A stretch of DNA of 64,000 nucleotides from Variovorax sp. PAMC26660 (GCF_014302995.1 NZ_CP060295.1:6749501-6813500), one strand, 5' to 3'. Counted from the stretch's first letter, positions 1 through 8,665 are shown. A program made the numbers and translations. The notes: a model not told the origin generated them from the letters alone.

Positions 1-675
1 AAAAGTCCCCAAATAAGAGTTGCTCCAAGAAACCAAGCTTTCTTAAGCATTTAGCTTTTTTCCTCAATAGATGCCGTTCGAATTGAACCGAGCGATGAAC
101 GATCCGTGATCGGCCGATTGTGATCCGAGCCTTGGTCGGCGCGCACGCGCTTTGGGAGGCAGAGTCGAACGTCCGGTCTTGGCCGACTGTAGCCGGTCGT
201 GCCGCCGTCGTGAACGGGCCCTAAGGAGCCGATCAGCCTCGCCGAGAGCAGACGCTCAGGGGGCGATTGCTGCGCGGCCCAAATGCAGTCGCCGGTGGAG
301 AGCAGACAGGTGCCTCTTCCGATCATTGCCTCCATGACGACGGAGTCGTTCGACAAACTGAGGTCGAACGTTCGATCAGCTGGGGGGCTGAACAAGGCCT
401 GCTAAACGCGTTTCACCCCATTCCTACACACCGGGCCTGACGTCGATGCCGGCGAGCTATCTTGTCAGCGAGGAACCATGTCCGATGGTCGTACGCCGCT
501 CGCCCGCACAGGGTGATGTTCATGCGTCCCTCCCCCAGGATAGACCGTGAGCCAATAGCCCCCAGACTTATGCGAGCTCAGATGGTTCCCGCTGCATCGC
601 GGAACTCCGTGGCTACGGCTTGGGCATCAACAAGGGCCACAAGCGCGATGTGCTTGATTGATCGGCGCCGATTCG
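1..675. other. Left end of window, no convincing gene
   Basis: I see no supportable gene here. Open frames exist on both strands (for example 51-395 on the minus strand), but their translations show no recognisable domain, no signal peptide and no clear ribosome binding site. The stretch lies inside the integrated element whose integrase is at 2353-3645, so it may be decayed mobile-element DNA. That last point is inference from position. Confidence 0.4.
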
Positions 676-1179
676 CTACTCCTTCACTGCGCACCAAGAG
701 CCGGACTGAAAGAACGGTTGTACGGTCTTAAGTTCCTCGATTCCCGAAACTGGCGTGGGGGCGCCTTCAACCGAGCTCAGTCGAACGGAAAGTGAGCAGT
801 TTGCGCGTATAAAAAAGGCGCCATCGAAAACAACAGTCTTTGAATAGTCAAAAAGGTAATGACGCCCACCCTCAGGTGTCAGACGAAAGCTGATGAAGCA
901 ACCGAGCGTGTACGGAGAGCCGACAGCAAACGCCGTTGGGGCACCCGCCCTGACTCTAGTTGTCCGCGATTGATCCTTGGGGGATTGCACGTATCGCGGC
1001 CCCTTGCACTGCTCTGCCTCTTGATAGATGACGAAGTCCGTCCCATAGTCAGCAGAGTTGGTGAATGTGACTTCAGCCCATGGCCCTTCATTCGGTGGGA
1101 CATAGATCCCTGCATGACCACTGCCCGCAAGCGCGGTGGCGAAGGCCACTACACACATTCGATTTATCTTTCCAATCAC
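676..1179 (-). CDS. Small exported protein of unknown function
   Basis: The frame encodes 167 residues. It begins at a GTG that has a strong GGGAGG ribosome binding site a few bases upstream, which decides the start. The N-terminus is a typical Sec signal peptide: a basic stretch (MIGKINR), a hydrophobic core ([11 protein letters not shown]) and an A-x-A-like cleavage region near residue 23 (GHAG). The mature part has four cysteines, which could form disulfides in the periplasm or outside the cell. I recognise no family. Its neighbours are a radC remnant upstream and gene-poor DNA downstream, so it is probably element cargo. It could be a host-interaction or toxin-immunity type protein, but nothing in the sequence shows that. 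Confidence 0.6.
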   Translation of the reverse strand: MIGKINRMCVVAFATALAGSGHAGIYVPPNEGPWAEVTFTNSADYGTDFVIYQEAEQCKGPRYVQSPKDQSRTTRVRAGAPTAFAVGSPYTLGCFISFRLTPEGGRHYLFDYSKTVVFDGAFFIRANCSLSVRLSSVEGAPTPVSGIEELKTVQPFFQSGSWCAVKE

Positions 1180-1231
1180 CGCTGCCTCCCAAAAGAAATG
1201 CTTTGTTCTCGTTGCGAAATCCCGCCACTAC

Positions 1232-1426
1232 GTTGAGATGTTCCGGGGGACGGTGAGCCAAACGTCGATGTATCCGCGCGAGGTGGTCAGGGATGCGCTG
1301 TCCAGGAACAGTTCCGCGCTCCTGCTGGTGCACTGCCACCCGAGCGGACGTGCAACGCCGAGCCGCGCCGATGAGGTGCTAACCAGCACGCTCAAGAGCG
1401 CTCTCTCGCTGGTCAACGTGCGGGTG
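1232..1426 (+). pseudogene. radC: Truncated radC (JAB/MPN-domain) remnant
   Basis: About 65 codons match the C-terminal JAB domain of RadC-like proteins that are common on mobile elements. Recognisable pieces are [18 protein letters not shown], the zinc motif in the altered form HCHPSG (HNHPSG is usual), the downstream PSRADE with its aspartate, and a tail ending in VNVRV. The frame then leaves the family sequence and stops at 1444. The part upstream of 1232 is also unrelated to RadC, so both ends are missing. A full RadC is about 160-230 residues. The remnant lies just upstream of the exported-protein gene on the other strand. It is best read as decayed element cargo. Confidence 0.65.
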
Positions 1427-1460
1427 CCAGCGCGCCATAGCTAGCCGCTGAATATCGCTG

Positions 1461-2360
1461 CTATCGCCTTGCCGTGGGCCGAGCGGCAACCCATCGGTCG
1501 ATCTCTGTTTCCAGATAGCCCACCGAGCCCTCACCCAGCGATCGAGCCTGCGGAAAAGTGGGATCGAAGTACCGGCCCTTGGGGTTCTGACGCTCATAGA
1601 ACGTCGACCTCGCCAAGCCTGTACGCGCCATGACCTGCTTGGGGCGCAGCATCGCGCCCACTGGAGCACTGGCCGGAATGTCAGGCTGCGCCGCGCTTTG
1701 CTTTCGTGGCGCCGAACCTGCATCTCCCCTGCGGGGCGGTGGCTCCTTTGGCTCTTGCGGCTGCTCTGCAACCGAAGGCACCCTGAACTCCTGTACCGAC
1801 GGGGCGCTGGTCGCGCCATTCGTCGTTGCATGCGGGGGCGCTACTTCAAAGCCGGACTCAAGGCAATACCGCGCTGCGTCCCGGCGCTTCATATAGGTGT
1901 CGTGTCCCGCCCGTGAGTACTTGACCCAGTCACTCCCGAAGATCGATATCTCGCCTCTTTCCACCCACTTTTGCAGATCGTTCAAACGGTGCTCGACCTC
2001 CTCAAGCCATCGAGCCAGGTGGGGGTCACCTTCCTTGAGACTCACCATCGAAGGATCCCATCGATTGGAATAAGGGGCGCCTCGATACCACCGCAGACGC
2101 TGGATGAGCAGCCGCGCTTGTTGCGACCTCGGATAGCGCGAATCACTGGTGATGGCATCCGACCAGGCCGCTCGTAGCGCAGGGTAGCCGCTTCGGCCAT
2201 TGGAACGCCAAGGGTCAACGGCATCAGCGATCTGATGGGCTAGCTCCATGCAGGTGATGAAATCCGCCTGCGGCAGGATCACGATGCAGCGCTTGGGTGA
2301 TCGGCTTCCTGACACGGCAGGCAAGCTGACCTCAGGTTCGGGTACTTCGCGCTCATTCAT
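1461..2360 (-). CDS. Element protein with C-terminal AlpA-like DNA-binding domain
   Basis: This 299-residue protein ends in an AlpA/MerR-like winged-helix module, from about residue 235. It contains LRPKQVMARTGLARSTFYE, then a phenylalanine-proline stretch and the terminal EIDRWVAAR, which is the layout of prophage AlpA regulators. AlpA proteins bind DNA near integrase genes and control excision. The first 230 residues are an additional region I cannot assign; it has a tryptophan- and arginine-rich segment around residues 50-100 and a proline-rich linker. AlpA proteins usually have only 60-90 residues, so this is a fusion. Its ATG overlaps the 3' end of the integrase gene by 8 bp on the same strand, so the two are probably co-transcribed and co-regulated. 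The role as excision regulator is inference. Confidence 0.65.
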   Translation of the reverse strand: MNEREVPEPEVSLPAVSGSRSPKRCIVILPQADFITCMELAHQIADAVDPWRSNGRSGYPALRAAWSDAITSDSRYPRSQQARLLIQRLRWYRGAPYSNRWDPSMVSLKEGDPHLARWLEEVEHRLNDLQKWVERGEISIFGSDWVKYSRAGHDTYMKRRDAARYCLESGFEVAPPHATTNGATSAPSVQEFRVPSVAEQPQEPKEPPPRRGDAGSAPRKQSAAQPDIPASAPVGAMLRPKQVMARTGLARSTFYERQNPKGRYFDPTFPQARSLGEGSVGYLETEIDRWVAARPTARR

Positions 2361-3645
2361 GAGAAGAAATGATGTGCTGGGTAGGTGATGTCTCCGACAG
2401 CGCCTCGCTGTTGTGATGCGCGCCGTGCTCTGTCGGATCGAATGCGGTAACAGTGCGAGGGTAGCCGATGAACGTCGACCAGGCAGTCATCATGACGCGA
2501 CGGCGTTCCAGCGCATCGCCGCGCCGATAGGCTTCCTCGGTCTTGCTCTCAATGGCATGAGCCAAGGCAAATTCTGCAAGATCGCGCGGAAAGTCTGTTC
2601 GGTCACCTGCCCAATCGCGGAAGGTTGAGCGAAAACCGTGCGGCACGGCTTCGACTTCCATGCGGCGCATCACGGCCGTCAGGCTCATGTCTGACAAAGG
2701 TCGGCCCTCGGCCCCAGGAAAGACCAAGTCGGTGTCCTTAGTCCTTGGCAACTTTTGCAAAAGCTCGATCGCCGCATTGCATAGCGGCACCCGATGCTCG
2801 CGCTTAGCCTTCATGCGAGGCCCTGGAATCGTCCAGATGCGCGCGTCGGTGTCGATTTCCCCCCAAGTGGCACCGCGCGTCTCGCCAGAACGCGCCGCCG
2901 TCAAGATGGTGAACTCCAACGCACGGGCGGCCAGACCGACACGTTGGCGCAGGGCCAAGATGAACGAGGGCATATCGTCGATCAACACCGCAGGATGATG
3001 CTGCACCTTCTGGATCTTCATCGGCGCCGCCAGCACCTTGTCCAGGTGGCCCTTCCAGCGCGCCGGATTCTCACCCGTGCGGTACTTGCAGACCGAAGCC
3101 CAGTCAAGAACTGATTCGATGCGCCCGCGCAAGCGAGAGGCGGTCTCGTTCTTCGTTTTCCAGATCGGCTCTAGGCAAAGCAAGACGTGTTGAAGATCGA
3201 TGTCCTGCACCAGCAAGTGCCCGATGTGTGGCGTGGCGTACGTCTTGAGGGTGTTTTCCCACTGCTGTCGGTGTTTTGCGTTCTTCCATTCGTCCGACTT
3301 GGACCGGATGAATTCAGTGACGCACCAGTCAAACTTCTTTTCGGTGGCTTGCCTGGCGTTCAGTGCGCTGCGAAGGGCCCGCTTGGTGACCAGCGGGTCG
3401 ATGCCCTGTCGGACCAACTGATGCATCTCCCTCGCTTTTTGGCGGGCCTCTGCAAGGCCGATTTCTGGAAACGGGCCCAGGCCCAAGTCACGGCGCTGTT
3501 CGCCGACCACGACGCGCAGCACCCAGCCGCGATGACCGTTGGCAATCCGCAGATGCAGGCCTGGGGCGCCGCCGACTGCGTGGCGACCTTCGGCCTTGAG
3601 GGCCGCCACAGCGCGGGCTGAGAGTTCTGGAGCGATCTTGGGCAC
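2353..3645 (-). CDS. P4-type tyrosine recombinase (integrase)
   Basis: This 430-residue site-specific recombinase integrates and excises the element. The N-terminus is the DUF4102 arm-binding domain usual for P4-like integrases (LKAEGRHAV, WVLRVV, LGLGPFPEIGLAEAR). The catalytic core follows: the first arginine in TAARSGETRGATW, the HGFRSTFRDW box (H-x-x-R), and the tyrosine in the segment AIESKTEEAYRRGD. Full catalytic content and length suggest it is active. The start is a GTG at 3645, because an in-frame stop lies five codons upstream. It points into the element, with the AlpA-like gene overlapping its 3' end. The host backbone begins to the right, so the element extends leftwards out of the window. 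Confidence 0.93.
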   Translation of the reverse strand: MPKIAPELSARAVAALKAEGRHAVGGAPGLHLRIANGHRGWVLRVVVGEQRRDLGLGPFPEIGLAEARQKAREMHQLVRQGIDPLVTKRALRSALNARQATEKKFDWCVTEFIRSKSDEWKNAKHRQQWENTLKTYATPHIGHLLVQDIDLQHVLLCLEPIWKTKNETASRLRGRIESVLDWASVCKYRTGENPARWKGHLDKVLAAPMKIQKVQHHPAVLIDDMPSFILALRQRVGLAARALEFTILTAARSGETRGATWGEIDTDARIWTIPGPRMKAKREHRVPLCNAAIELLQKLPRTKDTDLVFPGAEGRPLSDMSLTAVMRRMEVEAVPHGFRSTFRDWAGDRTDFPRDLAEFALAHAIESKTEEAYRRGDALERRRVMMTAWSTFIGYPRTVTAFDPTEHGAHHNSEALSETSPTQHIISSHE

Positions 3646-3864
3646 GGGGAGAGTTTGTCAAATTTTCTGTCCCACATTGTGCCCACATAAAACACCGGCC
3701 GTCATGGGATTCGACCAGACTTGGCTGGACTGGCCTCAGGACAATATCTTTTTAAATCAATAACTTATGGATTCCATCGGATTTCCTTGGACCGAAATTC
3801 TGGGGACGCCTGCTCCGCCAGAGATTGATTGTTCGTAACCGTTCGCGAACATGCAGATAGCAAG
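3646..3864. other. Presumed right end of the integrated element (attachment region)
   Basis: This 219-bp gap separates the start of the integrase from the first backbone terminator, and P4-type elements normally carry their attachment site here. I see no tRNA, no tmRNA 3' end and no obvious direct repeat whose partner lies in the window. The exact junction cannot be placed, because the left attachment site is outside the window. Confidence 0.35.
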
Positions 3865-3899
3865 AAGCCCAAGTCGCCACAAGCACTTGGGCTTTTTTG
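3865..3899 (+). terminator. Rho-independent terminator
   Basis: A perfect 9-bp stem, AAGCCCAAG / CTTGGGCTT (3865-3873 and 3886-3894), has a 12-base loop and continues into a run of T residues on the plus strand. It would stop plus-strand transcription arriving from the element side before the next gene at 4016. Confidence 0.8.
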
Positions 3900-4015
3900 T
3901 TGCCTGACCTGCAAGACGGCGCGTTGCTTTGCAACAACTGGGGATCACGCGCGCGGGCTCTTTCGTCTGGCGTACGATCCAAAGGTTTTACTTTCAAGCC
4001 TGCAAAGGAGCCTCG

Positions 4016-4372
4016 ATGGCTGGACAACCCGAAACCTCGCCGCGTGGCACGACATCGCTCGACAAGACCCTCGCCAAAAGCGAACAGGTAGCCGCCGACG
4101 TCCAACGGGCATCGGACAACCTCGCCGTGGTGAGCACGGTGCTCGAACAGGAGTTGCCGGACGAAGTGCAGGTCGGCGAAGTGGCGCAGGCGATCGAACA
4201 CACGAGCCAGCTCGAGGAAAAACTGGCCAAGTCGGCCAAGAAACTGGCCGAGGTCAATGCGGCCTTGAGCGAAGAAATCGAGAAGCGGCTTGAAGTGACA
4301 GCCGAGCGCGACGAAAGCCAGGCGCTGGCCGAAAAGCTCAAGGCCAAGATCCGCGCCGAGGGCACGGGCTGA
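4016..4372 (+). CDS. Small coiled-coil protein of unknown function
   Basis: The frame gives 118 residues starting at an ATG with AGGAG spaced ideally upstream. Longer in-frame starts further upstream overlap the terminator and lack a ribosome binding site. Nearly the whole protein is heptad-like and rich in Ala, Glu, Lys and Leu (for example residues 20-115, with TSQLEEKLAKSAKKLAEVN), so it should form a long helical coiled coil. There is no signal peptide or membrane segment, so it is probably cytoplasmic. It lies 100 bp upstream of a receiver-only response regulator on the same strand and could be co-transcribed with it. No family was recognised, and a scaffold or stress role would be speculation. 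Confidence 0.7.
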   Translation: MAGQPETSPRGTTSLDKTLAKSEQVAADVQRASDNLAVVSTVLEQELPDEVQVGEVAQAIEHTSQLEEKLAKSAKKLAEVNAALSEEIEKRLEVTAERDESQALAEKLKAKIRAEGTG

Positions 4373-4472
4373 CCTGCGGATCACCCTCCGAACCTTCGGT
4401 CCGTCTCCCTTCTCCTACGCTGAGGCAGCGCCAGGCAAGCTACGCTATTGGTTCTCAAAGCGAAACCACGGC

Positions 4473-4862
4473 ATGGCCCTCATCACGTTCCTCGTCGAGG
4501 ACAACAAGACCATCAGGGACAACCTGGTCCCGGCACTCGAGGACCTGGTCAATGGCCATGTGGTCGGCTTTGCCGAGACCGAGTCGGATGCGCTTGCCTG
4601 GCTGGCTGCTCACCCTGACGATTGGCAATTGCTGATCGTCGACCTCTTCCTGAAAGAAGGCTCCGGCCTCGGCGTGCTGGCCGGGCGCAAGACGCGCAAG
4701 CCGGGCCAGCGTGTCGTGGTGCTGAGCAACTACGTGACAGTGGACATCCGCGCACGCTGCGAGGCACTGGGTGCCGATGCAGTCTTCGACAAGTCACGCG
4801 ACCTCGACGCCTTCATCGAGTACTGCAACACCGATCGCCCTTCAGGCCTCGCCATGCTCTGA
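4473..4862 (+). CDS. Receiver-only (CheY-like) response regulator
   Basis: A 129-residue protein made of a single response-regulator receiver domain. Visible hallmarks are the acidic pair in LVEDN near residue 8, the phospho-accepting aspartate in LLIVDLFLKEGSG near residue 55, the switch region VVVLSNY, and the conserved lysine in AVFDKSRD near residue 108. There is no DNA-binding output domain, so it should act through protein contacts or as a phosphate shuttle. No histidine kinase is adjacent, so its partner is encoded elsewhere. A terminator follows directly. Confidence 0.9.
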   Translation: MALITFLVEDNKTIRDNLVPALEDLVNGHVVGFAETESDALAWLAAHPDDWQLLIVDLFLKEGSGLGVLAGRKTRKPGQRVVVLSNYVTVDIRARCEALGADAVFDKSRDLDAFIEYCNTDRPSGLAML

Positions 4863-4886
4863 GGCCGTTCAAAAACAGCCATAAAA

Positions 4887-4908
4887 AAAAGGGCCCGAAG
4901 GCCCTTTT
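4887..4908. terminator. Bidirectional terminator between convergent genes
   Basis: The stem GGGCC / GGCCC with a CGAA loop is flanked by an A run on the left and a T run on the right, so it can terminate transcription from both directions. It lies between the convergent receiver gene (ending 4862) and the binding-protein gene (ending 4946). Confidence 0.85.
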
Positions 4909-4945
4909 CTCTTTAGCGGCCAGAGCCGCGCAGTTGCCAATGCGA

Positions 4946-6154
4946 TCAGCGCACCACGGCGATCTGCGTACGCACGCCGCCCTTGTAGGTGTACAGCGTC
5001 AGTGCACCATTCTTGATGTCGCCCTTTTCGTCGAAGGCGATCGGGCCGGTCACGCCCTTGTACGAGATCTTGCCGACTTCGGGCAGGTACTTTGCCGGGT
5101 CGGAAGAACCTGCGGCGACCATTGCCTGGGCCAGCACATTGACCGCGTCGTAGACGTACGGTGCATAGATCTGCACGTCGACGCCGTTCTTGGTCTTGAA
5201 GCGAGCCTTGAAGTCTTCCAGCGGTTGCTTGAAGTCACCGTCGACACCACCGGCTTCGGCGCAGACCACCATGTCTTCGCCGATGGCATCGCCAGCCAGC
5301 TTCGGCAGTTCGCCGGTGCACAGGCCGTCGCCGCCCATGAACTTGACGTTCAGGCCGAGTTGCTTGACCTGCTTGAGCATCGGGCCGCCGACAGCGTCCA
5401 TGCCGCCGAAGAACAGAACGTCGGGCTTGGTGGCCTTGAGCTTGGTCAGGATGGCGTTGAAGTCGGTCGACTTGTCGGTGGTGAATTCGTGGCCCACGAT
5501 GGTGGCGCCAGCAGCCTTGGCCGACTTCTCGAATTCTTCGGCAACGCCTTGACCGTAGGCCGTGCGGTCGTCGATCACGGCAATGTTCTTGCCCTTGAGC
5601 GTTTCGACGGCGTACTTGCCCAGCGTGCCACCGAGTTGCGTGTCGTCGGCCACCACGCGGAACGTGGTCTTGAAGCCTTGACGCGTGTACTTGGGGTTGG
5701 TTGCCGAGGGCGAGATCTGCGGAATGCCAGCGTCGCTGTACAGCTTCGAGGCGGGGATGGTGGTGCCCGAGTTCAGGTGACCGACCACGCCGTTGACCTT
5801 TTCGTCCACGAGCTTCTGGGCAACTGCCGTGCCTTGCTTCGGATCGCCTGCATCGTCTTCGGCGACCAGTTCGAACTTGGCAACCTTGTCACCGATCTTG
5901 AGGCCCTTTGCATTCAGGTCTTCGATGGCCATCTTGGCGCCGAACTCGTTGTCCTTGCCCAAGTGGGCGATGGGACCGCTGGTAGGTGCCACGTGACCGA
6001 TCTTGACGACCAAGGTGTCTCCGGCAGGTGCTGCAGGTGCGGGAGCCGCAGCCGTGGGCGCCGGCGTTGCCGCGGGTGCAGCAGCTTCTTCTTTCTTGCC
6101 GCAAGCCACAAGCGTGATTGCAGCCAGTGCGACCGCAGTCCATTTCAATTGCAT
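4946..6154 (-). CDS. Branched-chain amino-acid-type ABC transporter substrate-binding lipoprotein
   Basis: A 402-residue periplasmic-binding protein of the Leu/Ile/Val (LivK/LivJ) family. The chosen ATG at 6154 has GGAGG upstream and opens directly into a signal peptide (MQLKWTAVALAAITLVAC) with a lipobox at the cysteine, so the protein should be lipid-anchored. An Ala/Pro-rich linker (about residues 24-45) leads into the binding fold: KIGHVAPTSGPIAHLG, VVGHLNSGTT, the SPSATNP ligand-contact segment, and DRTAYGQGVAEEF. Family members bind branched-chain or other amino acids, or aromatic and amide compounds, and feed LivHMGF permeases. No permease genes are adjacent, so the ligand is open. This orphan arrangement is common in Comamonadaceae. 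Confidence 0.9.
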   Translation of the reverse strand: MQLKWTAVALAAITLVACGKKEEAAAPAATPAPTAAAPAPAAPAGDTLVVKIGHVAPTSGPIAHLGKDNEFGAKMAIEDLNAKGLKIGDKVAKFELVAEDDAGDPKQGTAVAQKLVDEKVNGVVGHLNSGTTIPASKLYSDAGIPQISPSATNPKYTRQGFKTTFRVVADDTQLGGTLGKYAVETLKGKNIAVIDDRTAYGQGVAEEFEKSAKAAGATIVGHEFTTDKSTDFNAILTKLKATKPDVLFFGGMDAVGGPMLKQVKQLGLNVKFMGGDGLCTGELPKLAGDAIGEDMVVCAEAGGVDGDFKQPLEDFKARFKTKNGVDVQIYAPYVYDAVNVLAQAMVAAGSSDPAKYLPEVGKISYKGVTGPIAFDEKGDIKNGALTLYTYKGGVRTQIAVVR

Positions 6155-6289
6155 GGGAACCTCCAGAACTTGGATGAAAAGAATAAAAACCGGTCGTTTG
6201 ATCCGGGCGCGCAGACCTCGCAAGTTTCGCGCCGCAGACCAGTGGCACCCTCACGCCCTTCCGACCTGCGGCGCAGTTTAGCCGAGGAT

Positions 6290-6697
6290 TTACGCGCTGG
6301 AAGCTGGCGTAGACCCTGTGTTTTCGGAGAGTTCGGCGGCCATCGCCTCGATCACCAAAGCACGCAGGACAGCTTCGATTTCATTACGCAAACGCGGCAC
6401 CATTGCATCGAGTTGATGCTGAATGGCAGCTGACACCGTGTCGCTTAAACGCTCTTCCAGAGACAGGTCGACGCGCTGCAGCACACGATGCAAAAGCTGC
6501 TCTTCGAGGCTGACGATTTCCGCCTGCGAAAGCTGTGCCGTCGGGGGCAAGGCCACAGCGCTCGCCGGATCGGGCTGGGGCGTCGGCGCGGTGGACGCCC
6601 CATGCGGCGCCTCGGCCGCGGCGAGCTCCGCCGGCATCTCGAGCACCGTGGTCAGGGTGGGAACGAACCGTGGCGGAGTGCGCAGCGTGCTGGCCAT
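6290..6697 (-). CDS. Hypothetical protein downstream of holC
   Basis: A 135-residue protein with an Ala/Pro-rich first half and a helical, probably amphipathic second half (about residues 55-120, with EIVSLEEQLLHRVLQRVDLSLEERL). No signal peptide or membrane span is visible. Its ATG comes one base after the holC stop on the same strand, which indicates translational coupling in the pepA-holC transcript. I recognise no family. The helical half could bind a partner, possibly a replication or membrane protein, but that is only suggested by the neighbourhood. Confidence 0.7.
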   Translation of the reverse strand: MASTLRTPPRFVPTLTTVLEMPAELAAAEAPHGASTAPTPQPDPASAVALPPTAQLSQAEIVSLEEQLLHRVLQRVDLSLEERLSDTVSAAIQHQLDAMVPRLRNEIEAVLRALVIEAMAAELSENTGSTPASSA

Positions 6698-6698
6698 G

Positions 6699-7139
6699 TC
6701 AGGAACTCTTTGCGAAGTCGTGCGGCTGGATGGTGTAGCCGCGGTCGGCGTAGTGGCGCCAACGCGATCGGCCGACCTGCCGGTCGTTGGATTCGTCGCT
6801 CACGATGTCGATGAGCCGCTCGTAGCGCTCGAAACCAGCGGGCACTTCGAGCCCGAGGTTCACCAGCATCTCGCGGTGCGGCAGCAACGCCGCATCGGCG
6901 CCATCCGCGGAAAGAACGACGGGCGAGCGGGCGACCACATGGGCCGGCGCATCGCCACGGCAGTGCGCAACGAAGTCCACCGGCGACAGTTGCCAGAGCG
7001 CGGCATCCACCGCGTCCAGCATCTGCGGGTCGCCCACGACCACCACGCGCAGCCCGCGCGCATTCACGGCCTTGCGAACCAGCCGGCAGGCGTAGTTCAG
7101 CTTGTCGGGCGCGTTGTAGTGAAAACCGATTTCCGTCAC
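6699..7139 (-). CDS. holC: DNA polymerase III subunit chi
   Basis: A 146-residue HolC. The chi subunit links the clamp-loader complex to single-stranded DNA-binding protein. Family features are the N-terminal TEIGFHYNAPDKL, the RLVRKAVNARGLRVVVVG helix-strand, the LWQLSPVDFVAHC motif (LW...FVAH is diagnostic), and the C-terminal DESNDRQVGRSRWRHYADRGY. The start is a GTG whose bases overlap the pepA stop (GTGA). The pepA-holC order is common in beta- and gammaproteobacteria and supports both calls. Confidence 0.93.
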   Translation of the reverse strand: MTEIGFHYNAPDKLNYACRLVRKAVNARGLRVVVVGDPQMLDAVDAALWQLSPVDFVAHCRGDAPAHVVARSPVVLSADGADAALLPHREMLVNLGLEVPAGFERYERLIDIVSDESNDRQVGRSRWRHYADRGYTIQPHDFAKSS

Positions 7140-8665
7140 TTCGCGGACCGGGCCTTTCGAGCCGGAGCTTCCACAGCCTTGGGCGATGCCTTGCGCACGG
7201 TCTTCGCGGCCTTGTCGGCTGCGCCGCTGCGCGCGCGGCTCGTCAGGTAGGACACCAGCAGGCCCACCGGACGGCCGGTCGAACCCTTGGCCGCGCCGCT
7301 CTTCCATGCGGTGCCGGCGATGTCCAGATGCGCCCAGGCAAAGTCGCCGGCAAACCGCTGCAGGAACTTGGCCGCGGTGATGGCGCCGCCGGCACGGCCC
7401 GCGATGTTGGCCACGTCGGCGAAGTTGCTCTTGAGGCCTTCGGCGTAGTCATCGTCCAGCGGCAGGCGCCAGCAACGGTCTTGCGACGCCTCGCCGGCCG
7501 CCTCGAGCGCGGCAGCCAGCGTCTCGTCGCTCGAGAAAAGGCCGCTGCGCACGCCGCCGAGCGCCACCACGCAGGCGCCGGTCAGCGTGGCAATGTCGAT
7601 CACGGCAGCCGGGTCGAAGCGCTTCGCGTAGGTCAGCGCATCGCACAGGACGAGGCGGCCTTCCGCATCGGTGTTGAGCACCTCGATGGTCTGCCCGCTC
7701 ATGCTGGTCACCACGTCGCCCGGCTTGACCGCGCGGCCGTCGTTCATGTTTTCGCACGAGGGAATGAGGCCGACGACATTGATGGCGGGCTGGATTTCGC
7801 CCAGCGCGCGGAAGGTGCCGAGCACGCTCGCGGCACCGCACATGTCGAACTTCATCTCGTCCATCTCGGCCGCGGGCTTGAGCGACACGCCGCCGGTGTC
7901 GAAGGTGATGCCCTTGCCGACCAACACGACGGGCGCCAGGTCTTTCGATGCGCCTTGGTAGCGCAGCACGATGAAGCGCAGCGGCTCGGCCGAGCCTTGT
8001 GCCACGGCAGCAAACGAGCCCATGCCGAGCTTCTCGACTTCCTTCGGGCCCAGCACCTCGCACTTGATACGGGGCAGCTTGGCAAGGTCCTTGGCGGCGG
8101 CGCCCAGCAGCGTGGGCGTGGCATGGTTGGCGGGACGGTTGCCCCATTCCTTGGCCAACTCGATGCCCAGCACGGTGGCGCGAGCCTCGTTGAAGGTGTC
8201 GCTCACGCTTGAAGCATCGGCCACGCCGACAGTCAGGTGCCGAATGCTGCGCGGCTCGGCTTTGGACTTGGTGGTGGTGTAGACATAGCTGGCATCGGCC
8301 GCAGCCGCGACGGCGCAGGCCACCGAGGCACCGTCCGCTGCCTGCGCGAACACCACGACCACCCGCTTCGGCCCATGGGCCTTGGCCGCAGTGACCGCCG
8401 CGGTCACGCCGCTGCGGACCGACGCGGGTTTGCCGTCGCTGATGGCCGCGAGCACAACGCGCGACGCCACGACGTCGTCGGGGCGGTACAGCGTGAGCAA
8501 CTTGCCGGCCTTGTCAGGCAGGTCGCCGGCCTTGCGGGCGCTGGCGGCCAACACGGAAAGCGGGTCCTTGGTGGTGAGGGCAGCGCTGCCGACGAGCACG
8601 ATCAGGACATCGGATTTCTCGGCTGCGGCCTGGGCGACGGTGAGGGTCTTGAGTTGAAAGTCCAT
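7136..8665 (-). CDS. pepA: Leucyl aminopeptidase (M17)
   Basis: A 509-residue M17 metallo-aminopeptidase, which removes N-terminal residues from peptides in the cytoplasm and in some bacteria also binds DNA. The N-terminal macro-like domain (about 1-170) is followed by the catalytic domain with VGKGITFDTGGVSLKP, FDMCGAASVLG and the signature NTDAEGRLVL, which contain the expected metal ligands. It has AAGG just before the ATG. Only 21 bp separate its start from the divergent lptF start, so its promoter must lie inside lptF. A lysine/alanine-rich C-terminal tail extends slightly beyond the usual end of the family. Confidence 0.96.
   Translation of the reverse strand: MDFQLKTLTVAQAAAEKSDVLIVLVGSAALTTKDPLSVLAASARKAGDLPDKAGKLLTLYRPDDVVASRVVLAAISDGKPASVRSGVTAAVTAAKAHGPKRVVVVFAQAADGASVACAVAAAADASYVYTTTKSKAEPRSIRHLTVGVADASSVSDTFNEARATVLGIELAKEWGNRPANHATPTLLGAAAKDLAKLPRIKCEVLGPKEVEKLGMGSFAAVAQGSAEPLRFIVLRYQGASKDLAPVVLVGKGITFDTGGVSLKPAAEMDEMKFDMCGAASVLGTFRALGEIQPAINVVGLIPSCENMNDGRAVKPGDVVTSMSGQTIEVLNTDAEGRLVLCDALTYAKRFDPAAVIDIATLTGACVVALGGVRSGLFSSDETLAAALEAAGEASQDRCWRLPLDDDYAEGLKSNFADVANIAGRAGGAITAAKFLQRFAGDFAWAHLDIAGTAWKSGAAKGSTGRPVGLLVSYLTSRARSGAADKAAKTVRKASPKAVEAPARKARSAK

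Noticed and set aside
51..395. Minus-strand 114-codon frame near the window start
   Set aside because: No domain, no ribosome binding site and a sequence bias like random GC-rich DNA; kept only as part of the no-gene stretch.
3700..3730. tRNA 3'-end-like GATTCGACC near the integrase start
   Set aside because: Neither strand folds into a T-arm plus acceptor stem and no CCA end follows.
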